Below are positions 24,551 to 32,574 of a DNA stretch of 64,000 bases, piece by piece. Under the pieces are notes generated by a model. It ran no database searches and was not told the origin of the DNA. It saw only the letters and a list, made by a program, of their open reading frames with translations. The first letter of the stretch is position 1. Every line of letters begins with the position of its first letter. Location: assembly GCA_046331545.1 (NCBI GenBank), contig JAXLQR010000002.1, positions 1,426,001 to 1,490,000 on the forward strand. The letters are read 5' to 3'. This DNA comes from JADJVL01 sp046331545 (GTDB taxonomy: Bacteria; Acidobacteriota; Holophagae; Holophagales; Holophagaceae). The translations under genes were made by a program, and so were the position numbers.

Positions 24551-25564
24551 ATGAAGCTGGTGACGTTCCTCCACGGGGAGGCCGAGAAGATCGGCGCGGT
24601 GCTCGGCGACGGGCGGGTTCTCGACTTCGGAGCCCAGGACCCGCGCCTGGCGGTGGACATGCTCGCCCTCATCCGGAACCAGGACGCGCTGATGCCCCTG
24701 GCCCGGGCCGCGGTCTCCGCCCCCTCGGCGGTGCTGGAGCCCGGGGACGTGACGCTCCTCGCCCCGGTGCCCCGCCCGGTCTCCATGCGGGACGGCTACG
24801 CCTTCCGCCAGCACGTGACCACCGCCCGGCGCAACCGCGGGCTGGACATGATCCCCGAGTTCGACCTCTTCCCCGTCACCTACTTCACCAACCACCTGGC
24901 GGTGACGGGACCCGGCGAGGTGAAGGTCCAGGACCACCATCTCACGCGCCTCGACTTCGAGCTGGAGGTGGCCATCGTGACGGGCCGCCCGCTGAAGAAC
25001 GCCACCCTGGAGGAGGCCGACGAGGCCATCTTCGGCTACATGGTGATGAACGACTGGAGCGCGCGGATGCTCCAGATGGAGGAGATGAAGCTGTCCCTCG
25101 GCCCCTGCAAGGGCAAGGACTTCGCGACCTCCCTCGGCCCCTGGCTCGTCACGAAGGACGAGCTGCCGCTGGAGCGGACGGACCGCGGCGAGCTCCTCCA
25201 CGCCCGCATGACCTGCGACGTGAACGGCCGCCGTCTCTCCGACGGCAACGTGGATTCCATGAACTGGACCTTCGCCCAGATCCTCCAGCGCACCAGCTAC
25301 GGCATCCAGATGCATCCCGGCGAGGTCATCGGCAGCGGCACCGTGGGCACGGGCTGCCTGCTGGAGCTGAACGGCTCCAAGATCACCGACAACCTCTGGC
25401 TCAAGGCCGGGGACGAGGTGGTGATGGAGATCGAGGGCCTGGGCCGCCTGGTGAACACCGTGGTCCACGTGCCCGAGCGCCTGAGCGGCATGCCGCCCCA
25501 CCTGGTGGGCGGCATGCTGCCGGACCTCTACGCGGGCAGCCCCGGCGGCCCCGCCGGCGCCTGA
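24551..25564 (+). CDS. Fumarylacetoacetate hydrolase family protein
   Basis: A 337-residue member of the FAH superfamily, which cleaves or decarboxylates beta-diketo acids using a bound divalent metal. The N-terminal domain (1-75) precedes the FAH catalytic fold. The FAH part is seen in FELEVAIVTGRPL, VMNDWSARMLQMEEM, GPCKGKDFATSLGPWLV and GEVIGSGTVGTGCLLEL. It could complete tyrosine/homogentisate breakdown, since homogentisate dioxygenase is encoded at 31387-32574. The maleylacetoacetate isomerase and hydroxyphenylpyruvate dioxygenase genes are not here, and FAH homologues have many substrates. The amidohydrolase gene follows 28 bases downstream, probably in the same transcript. Confidence 0.8.
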   Translation: MKLVTFLHGEAEKIGAVLGDGRVLDFGAQDPRLAVDMLALIRNQDALMPLARAAVSAPSAVLEPGDVTLLAPVPRPVSMRDGYAFRQHVTTARRNRGLDMIPEFDLFPVTYFTNHLAVTGPGEVKVQDHHLTRLDFELEVAIVTGRPLKNATLEEADEAIFGYMVMNDWSARMLQMEEMKLSLGPCKGKDFATSLGPWLVTKDELPLERTDRGELLHARMTCDVNGRRLSDGNVDSMNWTFAQILQRTSYGIQMHPGEVIGSGTVGTGCLLELNGSKITDNLWLKAGDEVVMEIEGLGRLVNTVVHVPERLSGMPPHLVGGMLPDLYAGSPGGPAGA

Positions 25565-25592
25565 GCGCGTCCACCTCCTCCCGGGAGCACCC

Positions 25593-26873
25593 ATGGCCCT
25601 CCGATCCGCCCTCCTCGCCCTGCTGGCCTGCGGCCTGCTCGCCGGGCAGGCGCCCGCGCTGAAGCTGGTCCACGCGGGCCGCCTCATCGATCCGCACTTC
25701 AACCGCGTCCTCGAGGACCAGGGCATCCTCATCGAGGGCGACCGCATCAAGGCCGTGGGCTCCTGGGCCTGGGCCCAGCAGCAGGCGCCCAAGGACACGC
25801 CGGCCATCGACCTCTCGGGCATGACGGTGCTGCCCGGCCTCATCGACGCCCACACCCACGTGCTCCTCCAGGGCGACATCACGGCCGCGGACTACGACGA
25901 ACAGCTCCTGAAGGAGAGCATCCCCTACCGGACGCTCCGGGCCTCCCAGGCGGCGGGGCGCGCGCTGTGGTGGGGCTTCACGGCCATCCGCGACCTGGAG
26001 ACCGAAGGCGCCATGTACGCCGACGTGGACCTCAAGCGCGCGATCCAGAACGGCGTGGTGGCGGGGCCGCGCATGTTTGTGGCCACCCGGGCCTTCAGCG
26101 CCACGGGCATGTATCCGCTCTCGGGCTACAGCTGGGAGCTGAAGGTGCCCGACGGCGTGCAGGTGGTGGATGGCGTGGCCGAGATCCGCAAGGGCGTCCG
26201 CGAGCAGGTGAAGTTCGGCGCCGACTGGATCAAGGTCTACGTGGACCGCCGCTACTTCGTGGCCGAGGACGGGCGCCTGCGCTCCATGGTCAACTTCACG
26301 CCCGAGGAGTTGCGCACCTTCGTGGACGAGGCCCACCGGCTCGGCAAGTACGCCGCCGCCCACGCCATGGGCTTCGACGGCATCGACGCGGCGCTGTCGG
26401 CGGGCTTCGATTCCATCGAGCACGGCTCCGGCTTCACCGAGCCGCTCATGGACCGCGCCATCGCCCAGGGCACGTGGTGGTGCCCGACGCTCTACGTGGG
26501 CGAGTACGTGGCCAAGGGCCGTGGCGGCGTCTGGTTGCAGCTGCCCGAGCTCACCGGCAAGGCCCTGCGCCGGGCCGTGCAGAAGGGCGTGAAGATCGCC
26601 AACGGCAGCGACGCCGGCGGCTTCGCCTGGACCGAGAATCCCGCCAAGGAGCTGGCCCTGCTCGTCAAGCACGGCATGACCCCCATGCAGGCCATCCAGG
26701 CCGCCACCTGGAACGCCGCCGAGCTGCTGCGGCAGAGCAAGCAGATGGGCAGCGTCGAGGACGGCCGCTACGCCGACCTCGTCGCCGTGAAGGAGGACCC
26801 GCTGCAGGACATCACCGCGCTGCAGCGGATCACGTTCGTGATGAAGGGCGGGCAGGTGGTGCGGGAGCGGTAA
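25593..26873 (+). CDS. Exported imidazolonepropionase-like amidohydrolase
   Basis: A 426-residue metal-dependent hydrolase. The signal peptide (1-18; LLALLACGLLAGQAP) places it outside the cytoplasm; the Cys within it could be a lipobox, but LLAC followed by GLL is not ideal. Catalytic-barrel features: metal-binding HxH in LIDAHTHVLLQGD, the lysine region DWIKVYVDRRYF, His residues in AAHAMGFDGID and SIEHGSGF, and the late Asp in NGSDAGGFAWTENP. This is the Xaa-Pro-dipeptidase/imidazolonepropionase-like branch of the amidohydrolases. Such proteins act on cyclic amides or prolyl peptides; the substrate is undetermined. GGGAGCACCC precedes the start. Confidence 0.82.
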   Translation: MALRSALLALLACGLLAGQAPALKLVHAGRLIDPHFNRVLEDQGILIEGDRIKAVGSWAWAQQQAPKDTPAIDLSGMTVLPGLIDAHTHVLLQGDITAADYDEQLLKESIPYRTLRASQAAGRALWWGFTAIRDLETEGAMYADVDLKRAIQNGVVAGPRMFVATRAFSATGMYPLSGYSWELKVPDGVQVVDGVAEIRKGVREQVKFGADWIKVYVDRRYFVAEDGRLRSMVNFTPEELRTFVDEAHRLGKYAAAHAMGFDGIDAALSAGFDSIEHGSGFTEPLMDRAIAQGTWWCPTLYVGEYVAKGRGGVWLQLPELTGKALRRAVQKGVKIANGSDAGGFAWTENPAKELALLVKHGMTPMQAIQAATWNAAELLRQSKQMGSVEDGRYADLVAVKEDPLQDITALQRITFVMKGGQVVRER

Positions 26874-26904
26874 ACCGCTTTCGCGAACCCATCCTGAAGG
26901 TCCG

Positions 26905-27468
26905 ATGAAACTCCCTCAACTCGCCCTGATTGTCCTTCCCTGCCTCCTCGGGTGCCCTGGGAACGGAGACCCTGGGCCCGGACGCACCGACAACCGGACC
27001 ACGACCTATCAGGTGACGCTCGCACCGACCCAAGCCACGCTTCGACCCAATGGCCCGGCCCAGGCCTTCACGGCCAGGATCTTCGAACAACCGGCCGGCA
27101 CACCTGTCTCCTTCCGCGCATGGTCTCTGACACCGTCGAGCCGCTACACATGGGAGGTCGTGGGTCTGCCGCAGGGCGCCGATGGCGGGCACTTTGTCTT
27201 CGCCTCAGCCGGGAGCCTCAAGGATGCCGACACATCGCAGATGATCGATCCCACGGGCTTCTACATGCAGCAGCTTTACTATTCCCCTCCCGCCTTGCCT
27301 CAGGGCACGACACGCCTGGAGCTGAAGATCCGGTTGACCGTCAACCCACCCCAGGGGACGCCCCTCGCCGTGGGCGACGCCTCCATCACCGTCGATGCCA
27401 ACGCACCGGCCACCCCAAGCGCCGTCAACTTCCAATCTGGCCAAGAGGCTGGTCCACAAGGCCCCTGA
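26905..27468 (+). CDS. Small lipoprotein of unknown function
   Basis: A 187-residue protein. The lipobox LLGC (Cys17) follows a short signal sequence (MKLPQLALIVLPCLLGC). The mature part starts Gly/Pro-rich. It then shows alternating beta-type segments (TTTYQVTLAPTQATLRPNG, TARIFEQPAGTPVSFRAW), so it is probably a beta-sandwich at the outer membrane or periplasm. No family is recognised. Codon use is less GC-biased than in the neighbours, suggesting later arrival. GAAGGTCCG precedes the start. It is 31 bases after the amidohydrolase and could be its co-transcribed partner. Confidence 0.65.
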   Translation: MKLPQLALIVLPCLLGCPGNGDPGPGRTDNRTTTYQVTLAPTQATLRPNGPAQAFTARIFEQPAGTPVSFRAWSLTPSSRYTWEVVGLPQGADGGHFVFASAGSLKDADTSQMIDPTGFYMQQLYYSPPALPQGTTRLELKIRLTVNPPQGTPLAVGDASITVDANAPATPSAVNFQSGQEAGPQGP

Positions 27469-27478
27469 GTCACACGAC

Positions 27479-27484
27479 TACACT
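27479..27484 (+). promoter_or_regulatory. Candidate -10 hexamer TACACT, leaderless spacing
   Basis: TACACT ends six bases before the ATG at 27491; the context CTACACTCTCCCCATG closely mirrors CTACACTGTCCCCATG at 156-171. No ribosome binding site intervenes. Confidence 0.4.
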
Positions 27485-27490
27485 CTCCCC

Positions 27491-28348
27491 ATGTCCACCC
27501 GCACCGTCCTCGCCTCCGACCTGAACCCCATCCAGGCGAACGCCTGGCTTTGCGCGTCCGTCGCGCCTCGGCCCATCGCCTTCGCGTCGACGGTGGACGA
27601 AGCCGGCGTCCGGAACCTCGCGCCTTTCTCCTTCTTCAACGCCTTCGGGTCGAATCCGCCGACTATCGCCTTCGCGCCGAACCGCCGGGGCCGGGACGGG
27701 ACGCTGAAGCACACCTACCTCAACATCGCGGCGATGAAGGAGTTCGTGGTCGCGACGGTGAGCCACGCCATGGTGCAGCAGATGAACGTGGCCTCCGCGG
27801 AGTACGGCGATGGGGTGGACGAGTTCCTCAAGAGCGGCTTCACGCCCCTGCCGGCGCGCCTCGTGAAGGCGGCGCTGGTGGCGGAGTCGCCGGTGCAGAT
27901 GGAGTGCCGGCTGACGGAGATCGTGGAGCTGGGCAGCGGCCCCGGCAGCGGCCTCATGGTCATCGGCGAGGTGCTCTGCTTCCACGTGCAGGAGGACCTG
28001 CTGAAGGGCGACCTTCCCGATCCCGCGAGGCTCGACCACGTGGGCCGCAACGGCGGCGCCTACTACACCCGCGCCTTCGGCGACGCGCTCTTCGAAGTCG
28101 CCAAGCCCGCCGGTCGGCCCATCGGCTGGGAGGCGGTGCCGGAGGTGCTCAAGGCCAGCCACATCCTCAGCGCCAACGACCTGGGCCGCCTGGCCAACAC
28201 CGCCGAGCTGCCGGATCTGGACGCCATGGCCCGCCGCGACGGGGATCCGTCCTCGGCCGAAGGCCTGGAAGAGGCGATCCACCTGGCCCTCCGGCGCGAG
28301 GACCTGGCCGAGGCCTGGCGGCTGGCGGGGCTGCGTCTGAGGCTGTAG
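27491..28348 (+). CDS. Flavin reductase-like FMN-binding protein
   Basis: A 285-residue protein of the flavin reductase (FMN-binding split barrel) family. The barrel shows ASVAPRPIAFASTVDEAGVRNLAPFSFFNAFGSNPPTIAF split over two strands, then KEFVVATVSH and GEVLCFHV. These are signature segments of the group that binds FMN and reduces it or serves a two-component oxygenase. A C-terminal extension of about 70 residues is helical (LGRLANTAELPDLDAMARRDG). The start at 27491 begins right where homology does; the frame is open to 27395 within the previous gene. It stands alone and converges with the OmpA-like gene 18 bases away. Its oxygenase partner, if any, is not evident. Confidence 0.85.
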   Translation: MSTRTVLASDLNPIQANAWLCASVAPRPIAFASTVDEAGVRNLAPFSFFNAFGSNPPTIAFAPNRRGRDGTLKHTYLNIAAMKEFVVATVSHAMVQQMNVASAEYGDGVDEFLKSGFTPLPARLVKAALVAESPVQMECRLTEIVELGSGPGSGLMVIGEVLCFHVQEDLLKGDLPDPARLDHVGRNGGAYYTRAFGDALFEVAKPAGRPIGWEAVPEVLKASHILSANDLGRLANTAELPDLDAMARRDGDPSSAEGLEEAIHLALRREDLAEAWRLAGLRLRL

Positions 28349-28366
28349 AGGGCAGGTTCGGCCGGT

Positions 28367-29197
28367 CTATTCCTTCACCAGCTCCACCCGCCGGTTTTTC
28401 GCCTTCCCTTCCTCGGTCTCGTTGCTCGCCACCGGCGCCAGGGGACCCACGCCGTGCCCCTTGAGCCGCGCGGCGGCGATGCCGTGCTGGGCCACCAGGG
28501 CGGCCACCACGGCCTCGGCCCGGGCCTGGGAAAGCCTCATGTTCGAGTCGAAGCCCCCCGTGGCGTCCGTGTGGCCGACGACCCGCAGCTTGAGGGCGGG
28601 ATCCTGCTTCAGCAGCTTCGCGATCTCCTCGAGGGCGGGCTTCGATTCCGGCTTAACCTCGGACCTGCCCGAGTCGAAGTAGATGCCGTACACGGCGACG
28701 TGGCCGGTGGCCTTCAGACCGCTGCCCAGGGCCGAAGCGTCGGCGGTGACGTGCTGCTCCATGGCGCCCTTCTCCACGATGCGCAGCCAGATGGTCCCGT
28801 TCCCGCGCTCGGCCTGGATCCACGCCTCGCCGCCGTCCTTCGCGATCTTCCCGTTCACCCACCAGTCCGGCCGCTGGTTCAACACGGTGCCGCCGGCCTG
28901 GCGGATGGCGTTGGCGTAGTTGCGCACGACCTCGACGGCCGAAGGCTCCTTCGCCCGGTCGATGACGACGTAGCGCAGGAAGGTGAACTTCCCCTCCACC
29001 GGCACCTTCTCCCGGGGATTCGAGGTCCAGAACTCGAAGCGGCCGAAGGCCTCGGTCTTGCACTCCCGGAGGGCATAGCCGGGCATGCGGCTGATGAGGG
29101 GATGGTCCTTGCAGCCCGCGGCGTCGGCCTGGGCGAAGGCAGGGAGGGCGGCGAAGAGGGAAGCGACGAGGACGGGGGCCAGGGCGAGGCGGCGCAT
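28367..29197 (-). CDS. OmpA-family protein with C-terminal peptidoglycan-binding domain
   Basis: A 276-residue exported protein with signal peptide 1-23 (AALPAFAQ). The N-terminal 150 residues are mixed alpha/beta and unassigned. The C-terminal OmpA domain (about 165-275) has IYFDSGRSEVKPES, LRVVGHTDATGGFDSNMRLSQARAEAV and the closing KNRRVELV. This domain binds diaminopimelate-type peptidoglycan and tethers proteins to the wall. It could be a periplasmic linker; no beta-barrel is evident in the N-terminal half. The start has TGGAGATCCC upstream. It diverges from the metallo-hydrolase gene at 29388. Confidence 0.86.
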   Translation of the reverse strand: MRRLALAPVLVASLFAALPAFAQADAAGCKDHPLISRMPGYALRECKTEAFGRFEFWTSNPREKVPVEGKFTFLRYVVIDRAKEPSAVEVVRNYANAIRQAGGTVLNQRPDWWVNGKIAKDGGEAWIQAERGNGTIWLRIVEKGAMEQHVTADASALGSGLKATGHVAVYGIYFDSGRSEVKPESKPALEEIAKLLKQDPALKLRVVGHTDATGGFDSNMRLSQARAEAVVAALVAQHGIAAARLKGHGVGPLAPVASNETEEGKAKNRRVELVKE

Positions 29198-29387
29198 GGG
29201 ATCTCCAGGATGGGCGCCCCCATGATTCACCCGTCGCGGCGCCCCGGCCGCGGCGCGAATGTCGCCTCGATCACGTTTCCAGGGTCCGGCTCCGTCGGCT
29301 CGCCCCTCCGGGGAAGCGTCCGGCGGCACCCGGAGCCCGCGGGACCTTCCGTCCTGGGAAGCTGGGGGATCCCCGCCGAGGTGCTCC

Positions 29388-30473
29388 ATGCGGATTCCCA
29401 GCGCCTTCGTCTCCGTCGCCGCCCTCCTGGCGGGCAACGCCCCGGCGCAGGCGCCCCTTCCCTCCGACGGGCTCGCCGCCCGCTTCCCCTTCCGCACCGA
29501 GGAGGTCTCGCCCGGCATCCTCGCCTTCATCCCGGAAGGGCGCAGCCAGGACCTCCTCAGCGGCAACAGCCTGGCGGTGATCGGCCGGACCGGCGTGCTG
29601 GTGGTGGACTCGGGGCAGTTCCCGTCCCAGGCGCGGGCGATGATCGCCGCCATCCGCGAGAGGACCGACCAGCCCGTGCGCTTCCTGGTCACCACCCACT
29701 GGCACGGCGACCACCACTACGGGAACGCGGTGTACCGCGAGGCCTTCCCCGGCCTGGTGATCCTCGGCACCGCCTCCACCCAGGCCATGATGCGGGCCAT
29801 GGCGCCCCGCTACTTCGGCATGGCCTACTTCGGCCCCGCCACGAAGCAGATCGAAGGTGCGCTGGCGGATCCGGGGCTGGACCCCGCCCTCCGCGCCCGC
29901 TTCACCGCGATCCTGGAGGATGTCCGCGTCGCGAAGCCCGAGTTGGAGGCCTTCCGCCTCACGCTCCCGACGCTCACCTACGAGGGCAAGGTCACGGTCG
30001 ACCTCGGCGACCGCACGGTGGAGGTGCGGCACCTGGGCCGGGGTGCCACCGCCGGAGACAGCGTGGTCTTCGTGCCCGACGCGGGGGTGCTCGCCACCGG
30101 GGACCTGGTGGTCCACCCGGTGCCCCACGGCTTCGGTTCCTTTCCCGGGGAATGGGCCGCGGTGCTCCGCGCCCTCGAGGACCTCGGTCCCCGGATCCTC
30201 GTGCCGGGCCACGGCCCGGTGCAGCGCGACCTGCGCTACCTGCGCCTCGAACGGGAGGCCCTGGAGGTCCTCGACGCCCAGATGAAGGCCGCGGTGGCCC
30301 GCGGGCTGGACCAGGCCGCGGCCCTGAAGACCCTGGACCTGGCGGCGCTCCGGCGGGCTTTCTGTGGCGAGGACGCCGCGCGGCAGCGGGACTTCGACGG
30401 GCGTTTCGCGCGGGCGGCGGCGATCCGGGCCTACCGGGCCGCGAAGGCCGGCCGCCTGAACGACGAGGAGTAG
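29388..30473 (+). CDS. Exported metallo-beta-lactamase-fold hydrolase
   Basis: A 361-residue protein with a signal peptide (1-21, ending APAQA) and an MBL domain (about 40-280). Metal ligands are visible: THWHGDHHYGN (HxHxDH), ATAGDSVVFVPDAGVLATGDLVVHP with the bridging Asp, and the late His in LVPGHGPVQ. A C-terminal helical tail (about 290-361) is Ala/Leu-rich. It is related to the class-B lactamase and quinoprotein-relay-like groups, but the substrate is not evident and antibiotic hydrolysis should not be assumed. GAGGTGCTCC precedes the start. It converges with mscS at 30490. Confidence 0.84.
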   Translation: MRIPSAFVSVAALLAGNAPAQAPLPSDGLAARFPFRTEEVSPGILAFIPEGRSQDLLSGNSLAVIGRTGVLVVDSGQFPSQARAMIAAIRERTDQPVRFLVTTHWHGDHHYGNAVYREAFPGLVILGTASTQAMMRAMAPRYFGMAYFGPATKQIEGALADPGLDPALRARFTAILEDVRVAKPELEAFRLTLPTLTYEGKVTVDLGDRTVEVRHLGRGATAGDSVVFVPDAGVLATGDLVVHPVPHGFGSFPGEWAAVLRALEDLGPRILVPGHGPVQRDLRYLRLEREALEVLDAQMKAAVARGLDQAAALKTLDLAALRRAFCGEDAARQRDFDGRFARAAAIRAYRAAKAGRLNDEE

Positions 30474-30489
30474 CGGCCCGGGCGGAGCC

Positions 30490-31386
30490 TCAGTCCGTGG
30501 CGACCTCGGCCGCGCCCTCCCCGGCGGCCTTCGTGTGCACGATGCGCTGGGGGATGGGGCTGGCGATGCCCTCGAGGCGGAAGCGGCCGATGATGCGCTT
30601 GCGGTACTCCCGCGCGGCCTCGGCCTGGCGGCCCGGCGCGGTCTTGGTGTAGGTCCGGATCGTGCAGCCGTCCTTGCCGAAGGCCTCCACGCCCTTCACG
30701 TCCGTGGGCTCCAGCACGAGATCCGGCAGGTCCTCGGCCATGGCGGCGCCGATCTCCCTCAACACGCCCATCACCCGGTCCAGGTCTGCGTCGTAGCCCA
30801 CCTCGACATCCACCAGGGCCTTGGAGTAGTCCTTGCTGAGCACCACCACCTTCGTGAAGGCGCCGTTGGGGATGAAGTGGGCGCGGCCTTCGCTGTCCCG
30901 GAGCTGGGTGATGCGCAGGGTCATGCGCTCCACGTGGCCCAGGTGCTTGCCGTCGTCGATGGAGACCAGGTCCCCCACGGCGAACTGGTTCTCCATCAGG
31001 AGGAAGAAGCCCGAGATGACGTCCTTCACCAGGCTCTGGGCGCCGAAACCGAGCGCCACGCCGGCGATGCCCGCGCCCGCCACCAGCGGCCCGATGTTGA
31101 TGCCGAACTCCTGGAGGGTCATGAGCAGGAAGAAGACCGCCGCCACGACCCGGGCCGCGTTGCGCAGCACCGAGCCGAGGGTGTCGGCCCGGCGCTCGGC
31201 CTCGGTGGTGACGTCGTCGTTGCCGTCGTCCACCGCGCGGCGGACCGCCTTCGACACGAGGCGGATGGCGTAGAGGAAGGCGACGCAGGCCAGGAGCACC
31301 AGGGCCAGGTGCTGGAGCTTCACCCAGCCGGTGTGCTCCATCCAGGCCCAGAAGCGCGCCAGGGGTTCCTGCCCGAGGAGGCCCAT
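30490..31386 (-). CDS. mscS: Small-conductance mechanosensitive channel (MscS family)
   Basis: A 298-residue membrane channel that opens under membrane tension to release osmolytes. Two N-terminal helices (about 22-45 and 72-95) lead to the pore helix GAGIAGVALGFGAQSLVKDVISGFF (about 103-127), the Gly/Ala-packed TM3 that defines the family. The beta-domain shows DLVSIDDGKHLGHVERMTLRITQLRDSEGRAHFIPNG. The alpha/beta C-terminal domain follows. It begins immediately after the hmgA stop codon, so it is co-transcribed with hmgA and the kinase. Confidence 0.92.
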   Translation of the reverse strand: MGLLGQEPLARFWAWMEHTGWVKLQHLALVLLACVAFLYAIRLVSKAVRRAVDDGNDDVTTEAERRADTLGSVLRNAARVVAAVFFLLMTLQEFGINIGPLVAGAGIAGVALGFGAQSLVKDVISGFFLLMENQFAVGDLVSIDDGKHLGHVERMTLRITQLRDSEGRAHFIPNGAFTKVVVLSKDYSKALVDVEVGYDADLDRVMGVLREIGAAMAEDLPDLVLEPTDVKGVEAFGKDGCTIRTYTKTAPGRQAEAAREYRKRIIGRFRLEGIASPIPQRIVHTKAAGEGAAEVATD

Positions 31387-32574
31387 CTACTTCCAGCTCG
31401 CCCAGTAGTTCAGGTTCTCCACCAGGGCCGCCGCCGGCGTGGCCTGGAGGTAGTTCACCGTGTCCACCATCACCGCCACCTCGTCGGTGCGGTCCTTGGT
31501 GCGGCTGAGCGGGATCGCCTTGGGGTGCGGCCCGTGGTGGATGCCCGTGGGATGCCAGGTGACCATGCCCGCGCCGATGCCGTCCCGGCTGAAGAAGTGG
31601 CCGTCGGAGTAGAAGAGCACCTCGTCGTAGTCGATGTTGCGGTGGTAGAAGGGCACGCGCATGGCGCCCTCCTCCTCCTCGAAGGGCCGGGGCAGAAAGG
31701 AGCAGATGACGAAGTTCCGCGACAGGAAGGTCGTGTGCACCGAGGGCGGCAGGTGGTAGCGGTGGCTCATGACCGGCCGGATATCCTTCACGTTGATGCG
31801 CCAGACCGTGAGGTCGCCCTTCCAGCCCACGACGTCCAGCGGGTTGAAGGGGTAGAACACCCTGGTGATGGCGTTCTCCCGCTTGATGTGGACGGCCCAC
31901 TCGCGGCCCTGGCCCTCGTCGTAGTCCGCCAGCTCCGGCGTGTCGATCATGGCGGGATCGTAGAGGGCGTTGGGACCCAGCATGCCGCGGTCGGGCACCG
32001 TGACCTCGCCGGCGCTCTCGATGAGGAGGTAGCGCTGCACCTGGTCGTTGGGCCGGAAGCGGTAGGTGGTGCCGCGGGGGATCACGAGGTAGTCGCCGCG
32101 GACGTAGTCGAGCACCCCGAAGTCCGTCTCCAGGCGACCGCCGCCAGCGTGGATGAAGTAGACGTCGTCGCCGTCGGTGTTGCGGTAGAAGAAGTCCATG
32201 GGCCCGGGCGCGACGAAGTGCAGCGCCACGTCCCGGTTGAACAGGAAGCAGACCGGCGCGAAGGCCGCCTCCGTGCTGCCGAGCATGGAGTCGCCCAGGG
32301 CCTTGGCCCGGGCCTGCTGGGTGGCGGCGTCGCCCTCCTTCGCGGGGTCCACGGGGAAGAGGTCGTTGAGGTCGTAGCTGTGGGGGCGCAGCGGACCCTC
32401 GATGCGCGTCCAGTCCGTGGGCGGGTGGAGCCGGTAGAGGTGCGTCGTCTTCCCGAAGAAGCCGTTGCGGGCGTGCTCCTCCTCGAAGGTGCCCTCCGGC
32501 AGGTCCACGTGGGCCTGGCGGCTGTGCTTCCCCTTGCGCAGGGGGAAGAGGGGCGTTTCGTTGGTGAGCTTCAT
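31387..32574 (-). CDS. hmgA: Homogentisate 1,2-dioxygenase
   Basis: A 395-residue Fe(II) ring-cleavage dioxygenase that converts homogentisate to maleylacetoacetate in tyrosine and phenylalanine breakdown. It has the cupin fold of the family, with DDVYFIHAGGGRLETDFGVLDYVRGDYLVIPRGTTYRF split over strands, VVGWKGDLTVWRINVKD, and the metal-site-bearing C-terminal part HRYHLPPSVHTTF and TWHPTGIHHGPHP. It is shorter than the 430-445 usual for many proteobacterial and human enzymes, like the compact bacterial branch. Its start overlaps the kinase stop (ATGA), and it runs directly into mscS. GAGGACG precedes the start. Confidence 0.88.
   Translation of the reverse strand: MKLTNETPLFPLRKGKHSRQAHVDLPEGTFEEEHARNGFFGKTTHLYRLHPPTDWTRIEGPLRPHSYDLNDLFPVDPAKEGDAATQQARAKALGDSMLGSTEAAFAPVCFLFNRDVALHFVAPGPMDFFYRNTDGDDVYFIHAGGGRLETDFGVLDYVRGDYLVIPRGTTYRFRPNDQVQRYLLIESAGEVTVPDRGMLGPNALYDPAMIDTPELADYDEGQGREWAVHIKRENAITRVFYPFNPLDVVGWKGDLTVWRINVKDIRPVMSHRYHLPPSVHTTFLSRNFVICSFLPRPFEEEEGAMRVPFYHRNIDYDEVLFYSDGHFFSRDGIGAGMVTWHPTGIHHGPHPKAIPLSRTKDRTDEVAVMVDTVNYLQATPAAALVENLNYWASWK

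Noticed and set aside
29388..30473. Antibiotic resistance beta-lactamase
   Set aside because: The metallo-beta-lactamase fold is shared by many hydrolases and nothing here shows lactam specificity.
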